A stretch of 64,000 bases of DNA from an uncultured bacterium (lineage in GTDB: Bacteria > Patescibacteriota > Saccharimonadia > Saccharimonadales > Saccharimonadaceae): contig CACWJA010000006.1 in assembly GCA_902761145.1 (NCBI GenBank), positions 1-64,000 on the forward strand, written 5' to 3'. Position 1 is the first letter of the stretch, and every line of letters begins with the position of its first letter. Below, in pieces: positions 18,101 to 26,876 of this stretch. The notes under the pieces were generated by a model that was given only the letters and a program-made list of their open reading frames with translations, ran no database searches and had not been told where the DNA came from. Both the position numbers and the translations under genes were made by a program.

Positions 18101-18826
18101 CAAAAAATTCTAGACGGTCAAGTCACCGTGCAGGAAGCTAAGGATTTGCTGGTCGGACCTAATCATTACCGAGCACTTATCGAGACGAACCTTCCAGCCG
18201 AAGGCGAAGATACCTTTAACTTCATCAAAGACATCAAGTCGCGCCTGGGCCCCAGCAACAAGACCGATTACTTCCTCCTGGGTGATTCTGCCATGGCCTA
18301 TGAAATGTCGCAAAGCTTTGGTGGCGAGATGGACTTCATTACTATCATTACAATGCTAGCTATCTTTATTGTAGTAGTATTTACTTTTAGATCCCTCTTT
18401 GTTTCTGTGCTACTTGTCTTGATTATTCAGTGCGCAGTGTATATAGTGATGGCATATCTATCTTTGACTGGTTCTAGCATCTATTTCATAGCTCTCATTA
18501 TTGTGCAGGCTATCCTGATGGGCGCCACTATCGATTACGCTATTCTATTCACCTCATATTATATCGAGAGTCGCAGCCATGCCAAGCTCGGTGTCAAAGA
18601 TGCCCTAGTAGATACGTACAACAAATCCATCGGCGCTATCCTCACCTCCGCATCTATCCTTATCATTGTCACAGCTATAGTAGGGAACTTCACCTCGGCT
18701 ATCGCTGGTAAGATTTGCCAGTCTATCTCGCTTGGCACTTTCTGCGCCACGGTTATCATCTTATGTCTTTTGCCAGCTTTACTAGCCACGCTAGACAAGT
18801 GGATCATCAAGAAAGCCAAGCATTAG
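15113..18826 (+). CDS. MMPL/RND transporter with repetitive extracytoplasmic domain
   Basis: About 1237 residues from ATG 15113 (MHKVTDFIVNH, the usual MMPL-type start); an in-frame ATG at 15038 is an alternative. Two RND halves are visible: the first with ALSMDYAIMLSTRYRQE and the last with GATIDYAILFTSYY, whose Asp residues fit proton-driven transport. Between them the large loop holds about six copies of an approximately 80-residue helical repeat starting near 16495, 16728, 16978, 17518, 17756 and 18014 (for example TFVNYLAEKILPDIHF). MMPL proteins move lipids, drugs or siderophores; the cargo is unknown. The divergent TetR gene is the likely regulator. Confidence 0.85.
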   Translation: MHKVTDFIVNHCYIIFICILVLTGICGFLATKVNINKDIYSYMPTDSETSLGLAIMDEEFDYSSTSSYEMMITDVPEEQKLPIKEHLESIEGVKSVDYDASDQYNRDQYTLYKITVDAPADSDTAARVYDEIHSKYSEEYEIVESGQVHDYNGSVLKITTVLLAVGFAMVILIIMSKSWVEPFLFLFTILLAVVMNKGTNIIFPSVSHITDAIAAILQMALSMDYAIMLSTRYRQEKAREDHPDKRTAMRRAMRYSFGAICSSSVTTVVGLIVLVLMSFTIGRDMGLVLSKGVVLSLVSIFTSLPALLLLCDKLIEKTAKKTINFKMNWVGRLAHAFSHFAFPVFLVIFIGAFMLKGDTLIDYTASQNNKIKDIFNEPNQMALVYDGKMDEEVTKLCYELDVRAETARVLCYGNTINEPEKYNEIVPKINELGSEKVDTEDYLIKALYYNYYKDVGSHTIAIDDFVKYLQRDIFPDEHFANEIDSNTISKIEQLSYFTDQIKVNQPRTKEEIANILGVDSAKLDDVLVLYLASQGPSIQLTSYQFAQFVSNNILTDSRYSPMLSASQRSDLAKLLLFSNSLETDSPKTAAELANMFGISQDTVEKILLYYTYSTITTPTVKLAPEQLINFALTNETALDALGMDKTQAANLLSEITDTKNIIVSKKEGLKTWLDAIIGAMPDDTVEAAAAKVKAESLRDQLYAKISQIETILTSEYSYDDIASIATKLDDAVNLAVQELSTLDLSTYDWLSDEVKSDITAYAAQAASAIDGIRRQFNLPGKLSQLRQLYNLYQAETTVGSTTLSPRALVDFLISHADDSRFQNTLTSEMLARLQLVQYIMNNQSTAYSYSDLASAFSLAPDKLRLVYALYEYRFINTSPRISLKTLVNFINDTILPNPEYASRLSSEESSKLSALATIMHAAEAYTQLSYKSLYRMLVPLAGEFDINKLFLAYLYHGSLYDYDESWTLTLETFVNYLAEKILPDIHFINKITDDTRQKILDGQVTVQEAKDLLVGPNHYRALIETNLPAEGEDTFNFIKDIKSRLGPSNKTDYFLLGDSAMAYEMSQSFGGEMDFITIITMLAIFIVVVFTFRSLFVSVLLVLIIQCAVYIVMAYLSLTGSSIYFIALIIVQAILMGATIDYAILFTSYYIESRSHAKLGVKDALVDTYNKSIGAILTSASILIIVTAIVGNFTSAIAGKICQSISLGTFCATVIILCLLPALLATLDKWIIKKAKH

Positions 18827-18893
18827 ATTATAGCAACCCTTGCTTTCTAGGACAGGGAAGCGCATCGTGGTATAATAAATAAGAAGGAGCTTT

Positions 18894-19241
18894 ATGGAAA
18901 AAAGTCACAACCACAATAAAGAATTACTAAATATAGAAGCCGCCATAATAGTGATATTTATTATTATGTTAGTCACTATGGTTATGTTTGCCGCAACGTT
19001 TGCGCCAGCATACCCGGTGGCTAGCATTCTCATGATAGTCATTGCGGTGCTATCTATTTTTGCCGTTTCTTTTACACTTACCAAAATGGAGCAGATAGTA
19101 GGCTACTATGTATGTGGCAAATGTCACCACAAATACGTACCTAGTTACAAAGCCGTGCTTTGGTCTATGCATATGGGCAGGACTCGCTATCTTACTTGCC
19201 CCAAGTGCCACAAAAAATCTTGGCAGAAAAAACAGTATTAG
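18894..19241 (+). CDS. Two-TM protein with C-terminal zinc ribbon
   Basis: A 115-residue protein. Two hydrophobic segments (about residues 14-37 and 41-62) are followed by a short cytoplasmic zinc ribbon with CGKC and CPKC pairs. AAGGAG lies 5 nt before the ATG and TATAAT of the TGGTATAAT type lies further upstream. No specific family is recognised; small membrane zinc ribbons of this kind are common in Gram-positive bacteria and CPR. It precedes the LiaF-like gene by 61 bp but that gene has its own -10 box. Confidence 0.65.
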   Translation: MEKSHNHNKELLNIEAAIIVIFIIMLVTMVMFAATFAPAYPVASILMIVIAVLSIFAVSFTLTKMEQIVGYYVCGKCHHKYVPSYKAVLWSMHMGRTRYLTCPKCHKKSWQKKQY

Positions 19242-19302
19242 CGCTACTGGCGCCCCACGTTATTCTACTTGTGATATAATTAGCGCATAAATAGGAGCAA
19301 TT

Positions 19303-20019
19303 ATGAACAAAACCAAGTCAATTATCTGGGGTGTGGCCATCATAGCATTAGGCGTCATATTCGGCGGCAACGCCATGGGGTTATTCAGCCTCAATATCTT
19401 TTTTGATGGCTGGTGGACGCTATTTATTATCGTGCCAAGTATTGTTAGCCTATTTACAGACAAAGAAAAACTCTCTAGCCTTGGGTTCTTGGCCGCTGGC
19501 ATTATCCTGCTGCTTGCCGCTCAAAATGTATTCTCTTACGATGTAGCTTGGAAGGTAATCTTGGCCGTAGTTCTAATCATCATCGGTATAGGTATTATTA
19601 CCAGGAGCATATTTCGCAGCAACAACGACAAAGAAGTCACCAAAAAAGTCCGCGATCTAGAAGATGGTAAAACCATGGACTCTCAAGTAGCTTTCTTTTC
19701 GGGCAGCGACAGAGTATATAAAGACGAGCTTTTTTCAGGATCCAGCCTCGTAGCTGTATTTGGCGGAGTAAACCTAGATCTTAGGAAGGCTAAGTTCACC
19801 AAAGACACCGTCATCAAGACCTTCTGCTTATTTGGCGGCATAGACATCAAAGTCCCGGAGGACATACAAGTAAAGATAAGATCTGGTTTTATCTTTGGTG
19901 GAGCATCAGACGAACGTAAAAGCGCGTCTAGCAAAGGGAAATACACTATTTATATAGATGCTGCTGGCGGCTTTGGCGGCATTAGTATTTCCGACAAAAC
20001 CAAGCCTAAGCACGAGTAG
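19303..20019 (+). CDS. LiaF-like cell envelope stress protein
   Basis: A 238-residue protein with four hydrophobic segments in residues 8-108 (DUF5668-like) and a C-terminal beta-helical domain with SSLVAVFGGVNLDLRKA and FCLFGGIDIKVPEDI, typical of LiaF/VraT proteins. In Firmicutes LiaF restrains the LiaRS two-component system that senses cell wall antibiotics. No liaRS genes are in this window, so the partner is unknown. TAGGAG lies 5 nt before the ATG, and TATAAT (in GATATAATTAG) is 27 nt upstream. Confidence 0.75.
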   Translation: MNKTKSIIWGVAIIALGVIFGGNAMGLFSLNIFFDGWWTLFIIVPSIVSLFTDKEKLSSLGFLAAGIILLLAAQNVFSYDVAWKVILAVVLIIIGIGIITRSIFRSNNDKEVTKKVRDLEDGKTMDSQVAFFSGSDRVYKDELFSGSSLVAVFGGVNLDLRKAKFTKDTVIKTFCLFGGIDIKVPEDIQVKIRSGFIFGGASDERKSASSKGKYTIYIDAAGGFGGISISDKTKPKHE

Positions 20020-20132
20020 AAAATATAACCTGTGCAAAACTTTGGCAAAAAACATAAAAATAATAGCACAAAATCAATATCACCATGCTATAACCATAAG
20101 TAATATACAATCTTCATGGGAGTGATATTTGT

Positions 20133-23079
20133 ATGGAGTTTGGCTATAAAAATAATAAAAAAAGGATGTTATACATAACTATGGCTACTAATATTAAAAT
20201 TAATATCGTAGAGCCAGGTACTCCACCTAGCCCTACATCAGTAGATCCTACCATAAACCCCTCTGTTCCAAACACAGGCTTATTCACTCATGGTATAGGT
20301 ACTCCAGAAGCTACTGCCATAGTAAGTGTAGTATTAGCACTAGTCATAGTAAGTATAGTACTAACTGCCTATATGCATAGGCGTAATAAGAAAGCTGGTA
20401 AAGTTACCAAACTAGTACATATCATAGATAGTACCAAAGCAGTAATTAAATCCAAGAAACGCATCTCGTCAGGTCTAGCTGCTATAGCTTTCCTAGTATC
20501 AGCAGGCACCTTCATAGCCTTAGCAAAGAATGGTGTCAATGCCTCAGAAGGTGAAGAACAAGCTACAGGAGATACAAACAATAGTAGCCTCACAGTAACA
20601 GAAAGTAGCCAAGAACTCACTGTAGAAGTAAGTGACTCTCCAGTCTTTGCAGTCCTACCAGTAGAACTCACCGTAGAAGAAGCCGCAGTAGCGGGCTACA
20701 CTCTCACAGCATTCGCAGAAGATACTAACCTAGTCTCCACTACAGACAACACTAATATCATTCCTATGGTAGCAGCAGACGAAGGTGAACTAGTAGCTCT
20801 AGCAGACAATACTTATGGACTAGCACTAGATAATAAACCAACTTCTAAAGATAATGAAGTGTATACAGCACTATCTACAAACCAAGACACTCCTACTGTT
20901 ATAAAAACCATAGACGACTATTCTCCTACACCAGCAAACGACAAAACCACTATCTACTATGGCTTCTACGTCACTCCAGATATGCCTAAAGGTACCTATG
21001 TTAGCAATAGTGAAGTAGTATATGATGCTATTCCAAACCTAGCTACAGTCACCTTTGATGCTAATGGACTATACTACAACAATGATGAATCACTAACTAC
21101 TAATACTATAGGCTACAAGCCAAATGTAGCAGAAGCTCCTATAGAACTAGTGACTGGAGAATACTTAACTCCTGCTCCACTTAACCCAGATTCATCATCA
21201 TCCATTCACTACACCTTCCTAGGCTGGAGTGAAGATAAAGATGCTACAGAAGCTACATATACAGACGAACAAGACATTATAGCTAACCTTACTCTTTCTA
21301 AGAACGAATCCCTTACCCTCTATGCTGTCTGGCATTACAATACAGTACTAAGCTTCAATGGTAATACCAGTGATGGTGGAGAACCTATAGCAGACATCAC
21401 TATCCCAGCAGGTGCTACTATCACTCTTCCACCAAACACTTACACCAGAACAGGCAGTGTCTTCACTAACTGGAACACAGTAGCAGAGCCTACCGAACAA
21501 GATCCAGGTGAAGACTACGAAGACGAAGCAGACTTCACTGCTCCAACAGAATCCACAGACATCACCCTCTATGCCCAGTGGGCCTACTACACCACTATCA
21601 CATTTAGTGGCAATGGTGAGACTAGTGGCACTATGAGCCCACAGACGATAGTAGCAGGTACTCCAGAAAACCTTGTTCCAAATGCCTATACTAAAACCAA
21701 CCATACCTTCATAGGTTGGAATACAGTTGAGAACCCTACTCCAGAAAATCCAGGTACTACCTACCAAGACCAAGCAGAGTTTATAGCTAGCACCACTCAG
21801 CACGAAGACATCACTCTCTACGCCCAGTGGGCATCTACTACCATATCCTTCAATGGTAATACCAGTGATGGTGGAGAACCTATAGCAGACATCACTATCC
21901 CAGCTGGTACTACCATCACTCTCCCACCAAACACTTACGCTAAAGACGGTTATGCCTTCAACGGCTAGAATACCAAAGCAGATGGTACAGGAGAATCCTA
22001 CCCAGACCAAGGCACCTACACTGCTCCAGTCAGTGAATCCCAGAATATTACGCTTTATGCACAATGGGCAGAATCGCCCTGCGACGCTGATAACATCTGT
22101 TACAAAACTAACGGCGCAGATAGCCCCACTACTATGGATCCACAATCTGTTTCATCTAACGCACAAACCACCCTCTGGGCCTCCAACTACAAATATGACA
22201 CCAATAATGACGGCCACAACGACTATGGCTTTGCAGGCTGGAGTGAAGATAAAGACGCTGCCAAGTGCAGAAGGAATGAAGCTCTACGCCGTCTGGATAG
22301 CCCCACTAGAAAACACCTCCTTCCAAGACTTCACTTGTCCCACTAATACAGATATGCCTATAGGCACTGTCATAGCCCTAAGAGACAACCGAGACAATGA
22401 AGTCTACACTGTCGCCAAACTAGCAGACGGTAACTGCTGGATGACAGAAAACTTAAGATTAGACAACAATGCCACTATTAACGCCACCAATACTAATAGC
22501 CCCATCAGCACCTTTACTGCCCTCAGCCCTTCTTCTAATAGTTGGTGTACAGACACTTCAGCATCTTGCTATAACCAAAGTCTACTAAACACCAACAACC
22601 GTACTAACACTGTCTCACCAATGACCGGAACAAACGCCAACATCTACTCCTACGGTAACTACTACAACTGGTACTCTGCTACAGCTGGTAATGGTACAAG
22701 AAACGTATCTTCCGGCACTGTAGCCGGCGACCTCTGCCCAGCTGGCTGGCACTTGCCATATGGTGGCAGTGAGACTAGCGAAAAAGGCGGGAACACTAGT
22801 GGTGGGTTCTACTATCTAAATCAACAAATGGGCGGTAATACATCTGCACAAGACTCTAATAATTGGCGTTCTTTCCCGAACAACTTCGTCTATTCTGGCA
22901 ACTGGAACGGTTCGTCGGCAGGCAGTCGTGGCGGCACTGGCCTCTACTGGTCGTCTACCGCCTACCGTACGACCGACTTTGCCTACATTCTGTACTTCTA
23001 TAGCGGCTACCTGTATCCAGGCACATACGATAGCCGCAAGAACTGGGGGTACCCTGTACGCTGTGTACAAAATCAATAA
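20133..23079 (+). pseudogene. Broken FISUMP/InlB-repeat surface protein gene
   Basis: Three reading-frame pieces form one gene. Part 1 (20133-21968) has a VPNTG motif plus hydrophobic segment near the N-terminus (residues 45-80), a second hydrophobic segment, and InlB-type beta repeats. It ends in TAG (21966-21968) where the repeat pattern expects TGG (FNGW). The same frame continues with typical sequence (ITLYAQW) to about 22260, where an indel shifts it. Part 3 (about 22262-23079) is a complete FISUMP domain with GNCWMTENLRLD and GWHLP, ending RCVQNQ. Codon use is unusually rich in CTA, ACT and GTA. Sequencing error or phase variation could explain one lesion but two independent ones favour decay. 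Confidence 0.7.
21350..21943 (+). repeat. Near-identical repeat pair inside the surface protein gene
   Basis: About 95 bp beginning TTCAATGGTAATACCAGTG at 21353 recurs at 21850 with only a few substitutions, encoding the same TSDGGEPIADITIPAG segment. A recent internal duplication or gene conversion is likely. Confidence 0.75.
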
Positions 23080-23200
23080 ACAACCTATTGTGATACTTCT
23101 ATGCCCCATATAGGCAAAATTATCCTTGGTAGGAATGCCTTGACAGTACGCCAAAAAATCATAGACATGCATAATGTAGGAAGGCTAGGATATCGCCGAC

Positions 23201-23229
23201 TTTACCGTTTTTCTACATTATGGTATACT
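23201..23229 (+). promoter_or_regulatory. ileS/T-box promoter
   Basis: TTTACC (23201-23206), 17 bp, then TATACT (23224-23229) preceded by TGG. The transcript would begin near 23236, at the base of the T-box leader. Confidence 0.6.
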
Positions 23230-23235
23230 TGCAGT

Positions 23236-23402
23236 ATAAAGCGCCAGAGCAGCTATCACCTGCGAGCTGACGGAAGAAAGGCTTCCTGCCGATTAGACCC
23301 GTTCGTGAATCCGCGTGAGAGATCAATCAAGTGCCGATAATATCGGAAATTGGATGGTACCGCTCCTACAAGAGTTCCAATGGTTACACCATTGGTTTTT
23401 TA
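23236..23402 (+). promoter_or_regulatory. T-box riboswitch (Ile specifier) controlling ileS
   Basis: The leader holds an ATC triplet (23255-23257) in a short stem region as candidate Ile specifier, and a T-box core GGATGGTACCGC (23352-23363) that would bind the tRNA 3' end. TTGG (23350-23353) can pair with CCAA (23377-23380) as antiterminator; CCAATGG (23377-23383) can instead pair with CCATTGG (23389-23395) before a T run as terminator. These mutually exclusive pairings are the classic T-box design. Stem I looks short compared with Firmicutes leaders. Confidence 0.85.
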
Positions 23403-23416
23403 ATGAAAGGAGTAAA

Positions 23417-26314
23417 ATGAAATACCAATCCGGCCAAAGAAGAAAACCTATAGAATACGAAAAAGCCATCTCTGAGTGGTGGCATAAGAACAACATTTTT
23501 GAGCAGTCGGTAGAAAACCGCCCTGTAGACAAATCTTACGTCTTTTACGATGGCCCTCCGTTTATTACTGGATTGCCGCATCATGGTACACTACTTAGCT
23601 CCGTAGTAAAAGACGCTGTGCCGCGCTACTGGACTATGCGAGGCTATCACGTAGAGCGTCGCTGGGGCTGGGATTGTCATGGTTTGCCAGCGGAAAATTT
23701 CGTAGAAAAGCAGCTCGGTATTACCGATCGCCGTGATATCGGCACTAAGTGGAGCCTAGAAGATTACATTGTAAAAGCCCGCGAATCAATGGTAGCGAAT
23801 TCCGAAGCTTGGCGGGGAACTATTGACCGTGTTGGCCGCTGGGTAGATTTTGATAATTGTTATCGTACTATGAACAAGGACTTCATGGAGTCCGTTTGGT
23901 GGGCGTTCAAACAACTTTACGATGCCGGCAAGATTTACGAAGGTCGTAAGGTATTGATGTATGACACTAAGTTTGCCACACCTGTCAGCAAGGCTGAGGT
24001 TACCATGGACAACGATGCTTATCAGACAGTCACAGATCCTAGCGCATTTGTCAAATTCAAATTGACAGATTCTGACGAATATCTCTTAGCCTGGACCACT
24101 ACTCCCTGGACTCTTATAGCCAATCGCGCCCTCGCCGTTAGCAGCGACCTAGATTATGGCATCTACAGTATAGAGAGTGAGAAATATATTGTAGCAGTAA
24201 ATCTTGCTAAGAAACTCTTCGGCGATACTACTCCAGACCGCACGTTCAAGGGCACTGAGCTTGCTGGCCGTAAGTACACATCTATAGACGGCACCGTCTG
24301 CCAGGTATTTACCGCAGATTTTGTTGGTAGCGAGGAAGGCACTGGTATAGTGCATATTGCTCCAGCCTACGGCGAAGACGACTACGCACTCTATCAAGCC
24401 CACGATGATGAGATAGATTTTGTGGATACGTTAGACGAAAATGGCTATTATACCCCAGAATACGCGGAAAAACTTTACGCGCTTGGATTACGCGATACAG
24501 ACGAACACGGCATCCAGATTTGGGCTGCTAATAAGTTTATCGCTAAATGCATGGAAGCAAAGGGAATTATCTATAAGATAGAGTACATCCAGCATGAGTA
24601 TCCATTTAATCCTCGCAGCAAAGAGCGCATCATGTATCGCGCCTTCCCGTCATGGTTCTTTAACGTGCAAGGCCAAAAGCCCCTTATGCTCGCAGAGAAT
24701 GAAAACATTAATTGGTTCCCAGATTACCTCAAACATGGCCGTTTTGCTAAGAATATCGACGCAGCACCAGACTGGAATCTATCTCGTGACCGTTTTTGGG
24801 CTACTGCCATGCCAGTATGGAAGGGTGACCGCGGCACAGTCAAAGTGATAGGCAGCTACGCCGAGCTCAAAGATCTCTCTGGCGTAGAACTGGATGACTA
24901 TCATCGCCCATGGGTAGATGGCATTACCTTTGATATTGACGGTGAACATTTCACCCGCATAGAGAAAGTCTTAGACTGTTGGTTTGAATCCGGCTCTATG
25001 CCTTTTGCCCAGCTCCACTATCCATTTGAAAACAAAGAGAAGTTTGAGCATAACTACCCCGCTGATTTTATTGTAGAGTATGTCGGGCAAGTAAGAGCAT
25101 GGTTTTACTATGTTCACGCAGTGAATACAGCTCTTGCCGAGATTGGCGCCTTTGGCGATAAAGCAAAATCTGGTCATAAAAACGCCTACAAAAATGTCAT
25201 TACTACAGGGACATTAGCGGGCAATGATGGTCGCAAAATGAGTAAATCCCTCGGCAATTATACCGATCCCAACGTCCTAATGGATCAATATTCTGCCGAT
25301 GCGTATCGTCTGTTATTACTTAGCAGTCCGGTTATGTCTGGTGAAGATTTTACCATGCTAGACAAAGACGTCTCTGATATCAATCGCAAGCTAGCCATGA
25401 TTTGGAATGTTTATGATTTCTTTACTACCTACGCCGAGATAGATGGCATAGATTCAGATGATCTGGCTAAGTTCTCCTTAATTTCCACTACGAATCCTCT
25501 AGACCGCTGGATCATCTCGCGTGTTTACCAGCTAAGAAATAGTATTGTAGAAGGTGTAGAGGAATACAACCTTCCTCGTGCGTTAGAAAATGTCCTACCA
25601 TTTATAGACGACCTTAGCAACTGGTATGTTCGCCGTAGCCGTAGGCGTTTTAGTAAAAATAGTGATCAATCCGACAAGCAGTCTGCCTATGCTACACTCT
25701 ATTTTGTCCTAGTGTACCTCAGTAAGATCCTAGCACCATTTACGCCATTCCTCGCCGAAGAACTATATCAAAAAATAACAGGCAATACCGACTCTGTGCA
25801 TCTCGCAGACTGGCCAGCTGCCGGCGACGAAGATATAGAAGTGCTTAGTCAAATGGCTCGCACTCGTGCCATTATTACTGATGCTCTGGCTCTTCGTATG
25901 CAAAAATCTGACACTGAGCAGCAGATCAAAATCCGCCAACCTCTGGCTAAGCTCATATATCCAGGAGAGAAATTGTCAGACTTTTACGAACAAATTATCA
26001 TGGATGAGGTAAATGTAAAATCTATTGAACCTGGCAAGGAACTACTATTAGACAAAACCCTTACCGACGAGCTAAAAAAAGAAGGTTATGTCCGTGATAT
26101 TATTCGTGCCGTGCAGTCCGCTCGCAAGCATGCCGGCCTCCAGGTGGACGATCAGATTAAGCTCTCGCTATCTGTAGATTTACCAGCAGGCTACGAAGAT
26201 TTAGTAATGTCTGAAGTTGGCGCTACGGAGTTTACCAAAAACGCTAATTATTCTCACGACGAGGTTGCTAAGGTTGGTAGCGAAAATATCACAATATCTC
26301 TAGAAAAGCTCTAA
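23417..26314 (+). CDS. ileS: Isoleucyl-tRNA synthetase, type 2 (eukaryote-like)
   Basis: A 965-residue class I synthetase charging tRNA-Ile. The start at 23417 has GAAAGGAG 7 nt upstream and follows the T-box terminator. Motifs: DGPPFITGLPHHGT near residue 44 (HIGH region), WGWDCHGLPAE, the editing-domain segment AWTTTPWTLIANRALAV, and GRKMSKSLGNY (KMSKS). The sequence around GLPHHGT and WDCHGLP follows the IleRS2/eukaryotic pattern rather than the usual bacterial IleRS1. The HIGH motif reads HHGT, so the last His is replaced by Thr. Type 2 enzymes are known for tolerance to mupirocin; resistance here is inference. A complete anticodon-binding domain follows. Confidence 0.93.
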   Translation: MKYQSGQRRKPIEYEKAISEWWHKNNIFEQSVENRPVDKSYVFYDGPPFITGLPHHGTLLSSVVKDAVPRYWTMRGYHVERRWGWDCHGLPAENFVEKQLGITDRRDIGTKWSLEDYIVKARESMVANSEAWRGTIDRVGRWVDFDNCYRTMNKDFMESVWWAFKQLYDAGKIYEGRKVLMYDTKFATPVSKAEVTMDNDAYQTVTDPSAFVKFKLTDSDEYLLAWTTTPWTLIANRALAVSSDLDYGIYSIESEKYIVAVNLAKKLFGDTTPDRTFKGTELAGRKYTSIDGTVCQVFTADFVGSEEGTGIVHIAPAYGEDDYALYQAHDDEIDFVDTLDENGYYTPEYAEKLYALGLRDTDEHGIQIWAANKFIAKCMEAKGIIYKIEYIQHEYPFNPRSKERIMYRAFPSWFFNVQGQKPLMLAENENINWFPDYLKHGRFAKNIDAAPDWNLSRDRFWATAMPVWKGDRGTVKVIGSYAELKDLSGVELDDYHRPWVDGITFDIDGEHFTRIEKVLDCWFESGSMPFAQLHYPFENKEKFEHNYPADFIVEYVGQVRAWFYYVHAVNTALAEIGAFGDKAKSGHKNAYKNVITTGTLAGNDGRKMSKSLGNYTDPNVLMDQYSADAYRLLLLSSPVMSGEDFTMLDKDVSDINRKLAMIWNVYDFFTTYAEIDGIDSDDLAKFSLISTTNPLDRWIISRVYQLRNSIVEGVEEYNLPRALENVLPFIDDLSNWYVRRSRRRFSKNSDQSDKQSAYATLYFVLVYLSKILAPFTPFLAEELYQKITGNTDSVHLADWPAAGDEDIEVLSQMARTRAIITDALALRMQKSDTEQQIKIRQPLAKLIYPGEKLSDFYEQIIMDEVNVKSIEPGKELLLDKTLTDELKKEGYVRDIIRAVQSARKHAGLQVDDQIKLSLSVDLPAGYEDLVMSEVGATEFTKNANYSHDEVAKVGSENITISLEKL

Positions 26315-26319
26315 ACATA

Positions 26320-26685
26320 TTATGCCGGCCAAGAGTCGTGCAAACCCCACCCCAACAGCTCTAATTTGCCGAGCCTCTCATTTTGATACACATCAGCAAT
26401 AGAAGAAACATCAATCTTAAAATTCTTAATCTTGTCCTTTTTGAATTTAAGTTTGACTTTGACCTGCTTGCCATTGTAGTTTAGAAGCTCTCTAATCATT
26501 TCAGCGTATTCTTCAGAAGTTTTGGCGGGAACACGATAAAGGGCATAGCAATATATAGCTTTGCCATTAATACTTGCGAACGCAACAAACTCAACGCCCA
26601 TCCCCTCGCTGGTAACCTCGTCCGGTCGAAGGACACTAAAGCCCATCATGTATTCTTTATATTCTGATTTTTGAAGAAAACACAT
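26320..26685 (-). CDS. Hypothetical protein (121 aa), divergent partner of 26877
   Basis: A 121-residue protein beginning MCFLQKSEYKEYMMGFSV, with alternating strands (VEFVAFASINGKAIYCYALY) and a basic segment KLKFKKDKIKNFKIDV. No family is recognised. The start at 26685 is chosen because AAAGG lies 8 nt upstream; the ATG at 26742 would place the ribosome-binding site inside the gene. The perfect palindrome TTCTAAC-5 nt-GTTAGAA covers its leader, so the gene is likely regulated there. It converges closely with ileS (5 bp between stops). Confidence 0.55.
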   Translation of the reverse strand: MCFLQKSEYKEYMMGFSVLRPDEVTSEGMGVEFVAFASINGKAIYCYALYRVPAKTSEEYAEMIRELLNYNGKQVKVKLKFKKDKIKNFKIDVSSIADVYQNERLGKLELLGWGLHDSWPA

Positions 26686-26832
26686 TTCTAACCTTTCGTT
26701 AGAATTATAAAACAGTAGTGGTAAGGATGCAATACTTGACAAAACTCAAAAATAAAGCATAAAAAGTATTGACAAAATCGGCAATGTGTGCTATACTCAA
26801 AATAAGTTAGAAAACAAAACAAACATTCTAAC
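26686..26832. promoter_or_regulatory. Divergent promoter with repeated TTCTAAC/GTTAGAA operators
   Basis: TTCTAAC-CTTTC-GTTAGAA is a perfect palindrome at 26686-26704. The same heptamers recur as GTTAGAA (26806-26812) and TTCTAAC (26826-26832). Between them lies a consensus promoter for the plus gene: TTGACA (26769-26774), 17 bp, TATACT (26792-26797). Either one regulator binds both sites or the second forms a 5' mRNA hairpin. Confidence 0.65.
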
Positions 26833-26876
26833 AAACAAAACAATAAAACAAAAACACAAAAATAAAAGGAGCAAAA

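Noticed and set aside
21952-23079. Independent gene for the FISUMP part
   Set aside because: Its first 100 codons are out of frame with the conserved InlB-repeat sequence; only the part after about 22262 is homologous, so it is the 3' piece of the broken gene.
23101-23416. Open frames and an early ileS start within the T-box leader
   Set aside because: The region is explained by the riboswitch; ATG 23417 has the ribosome-binding site and follows the terminator.
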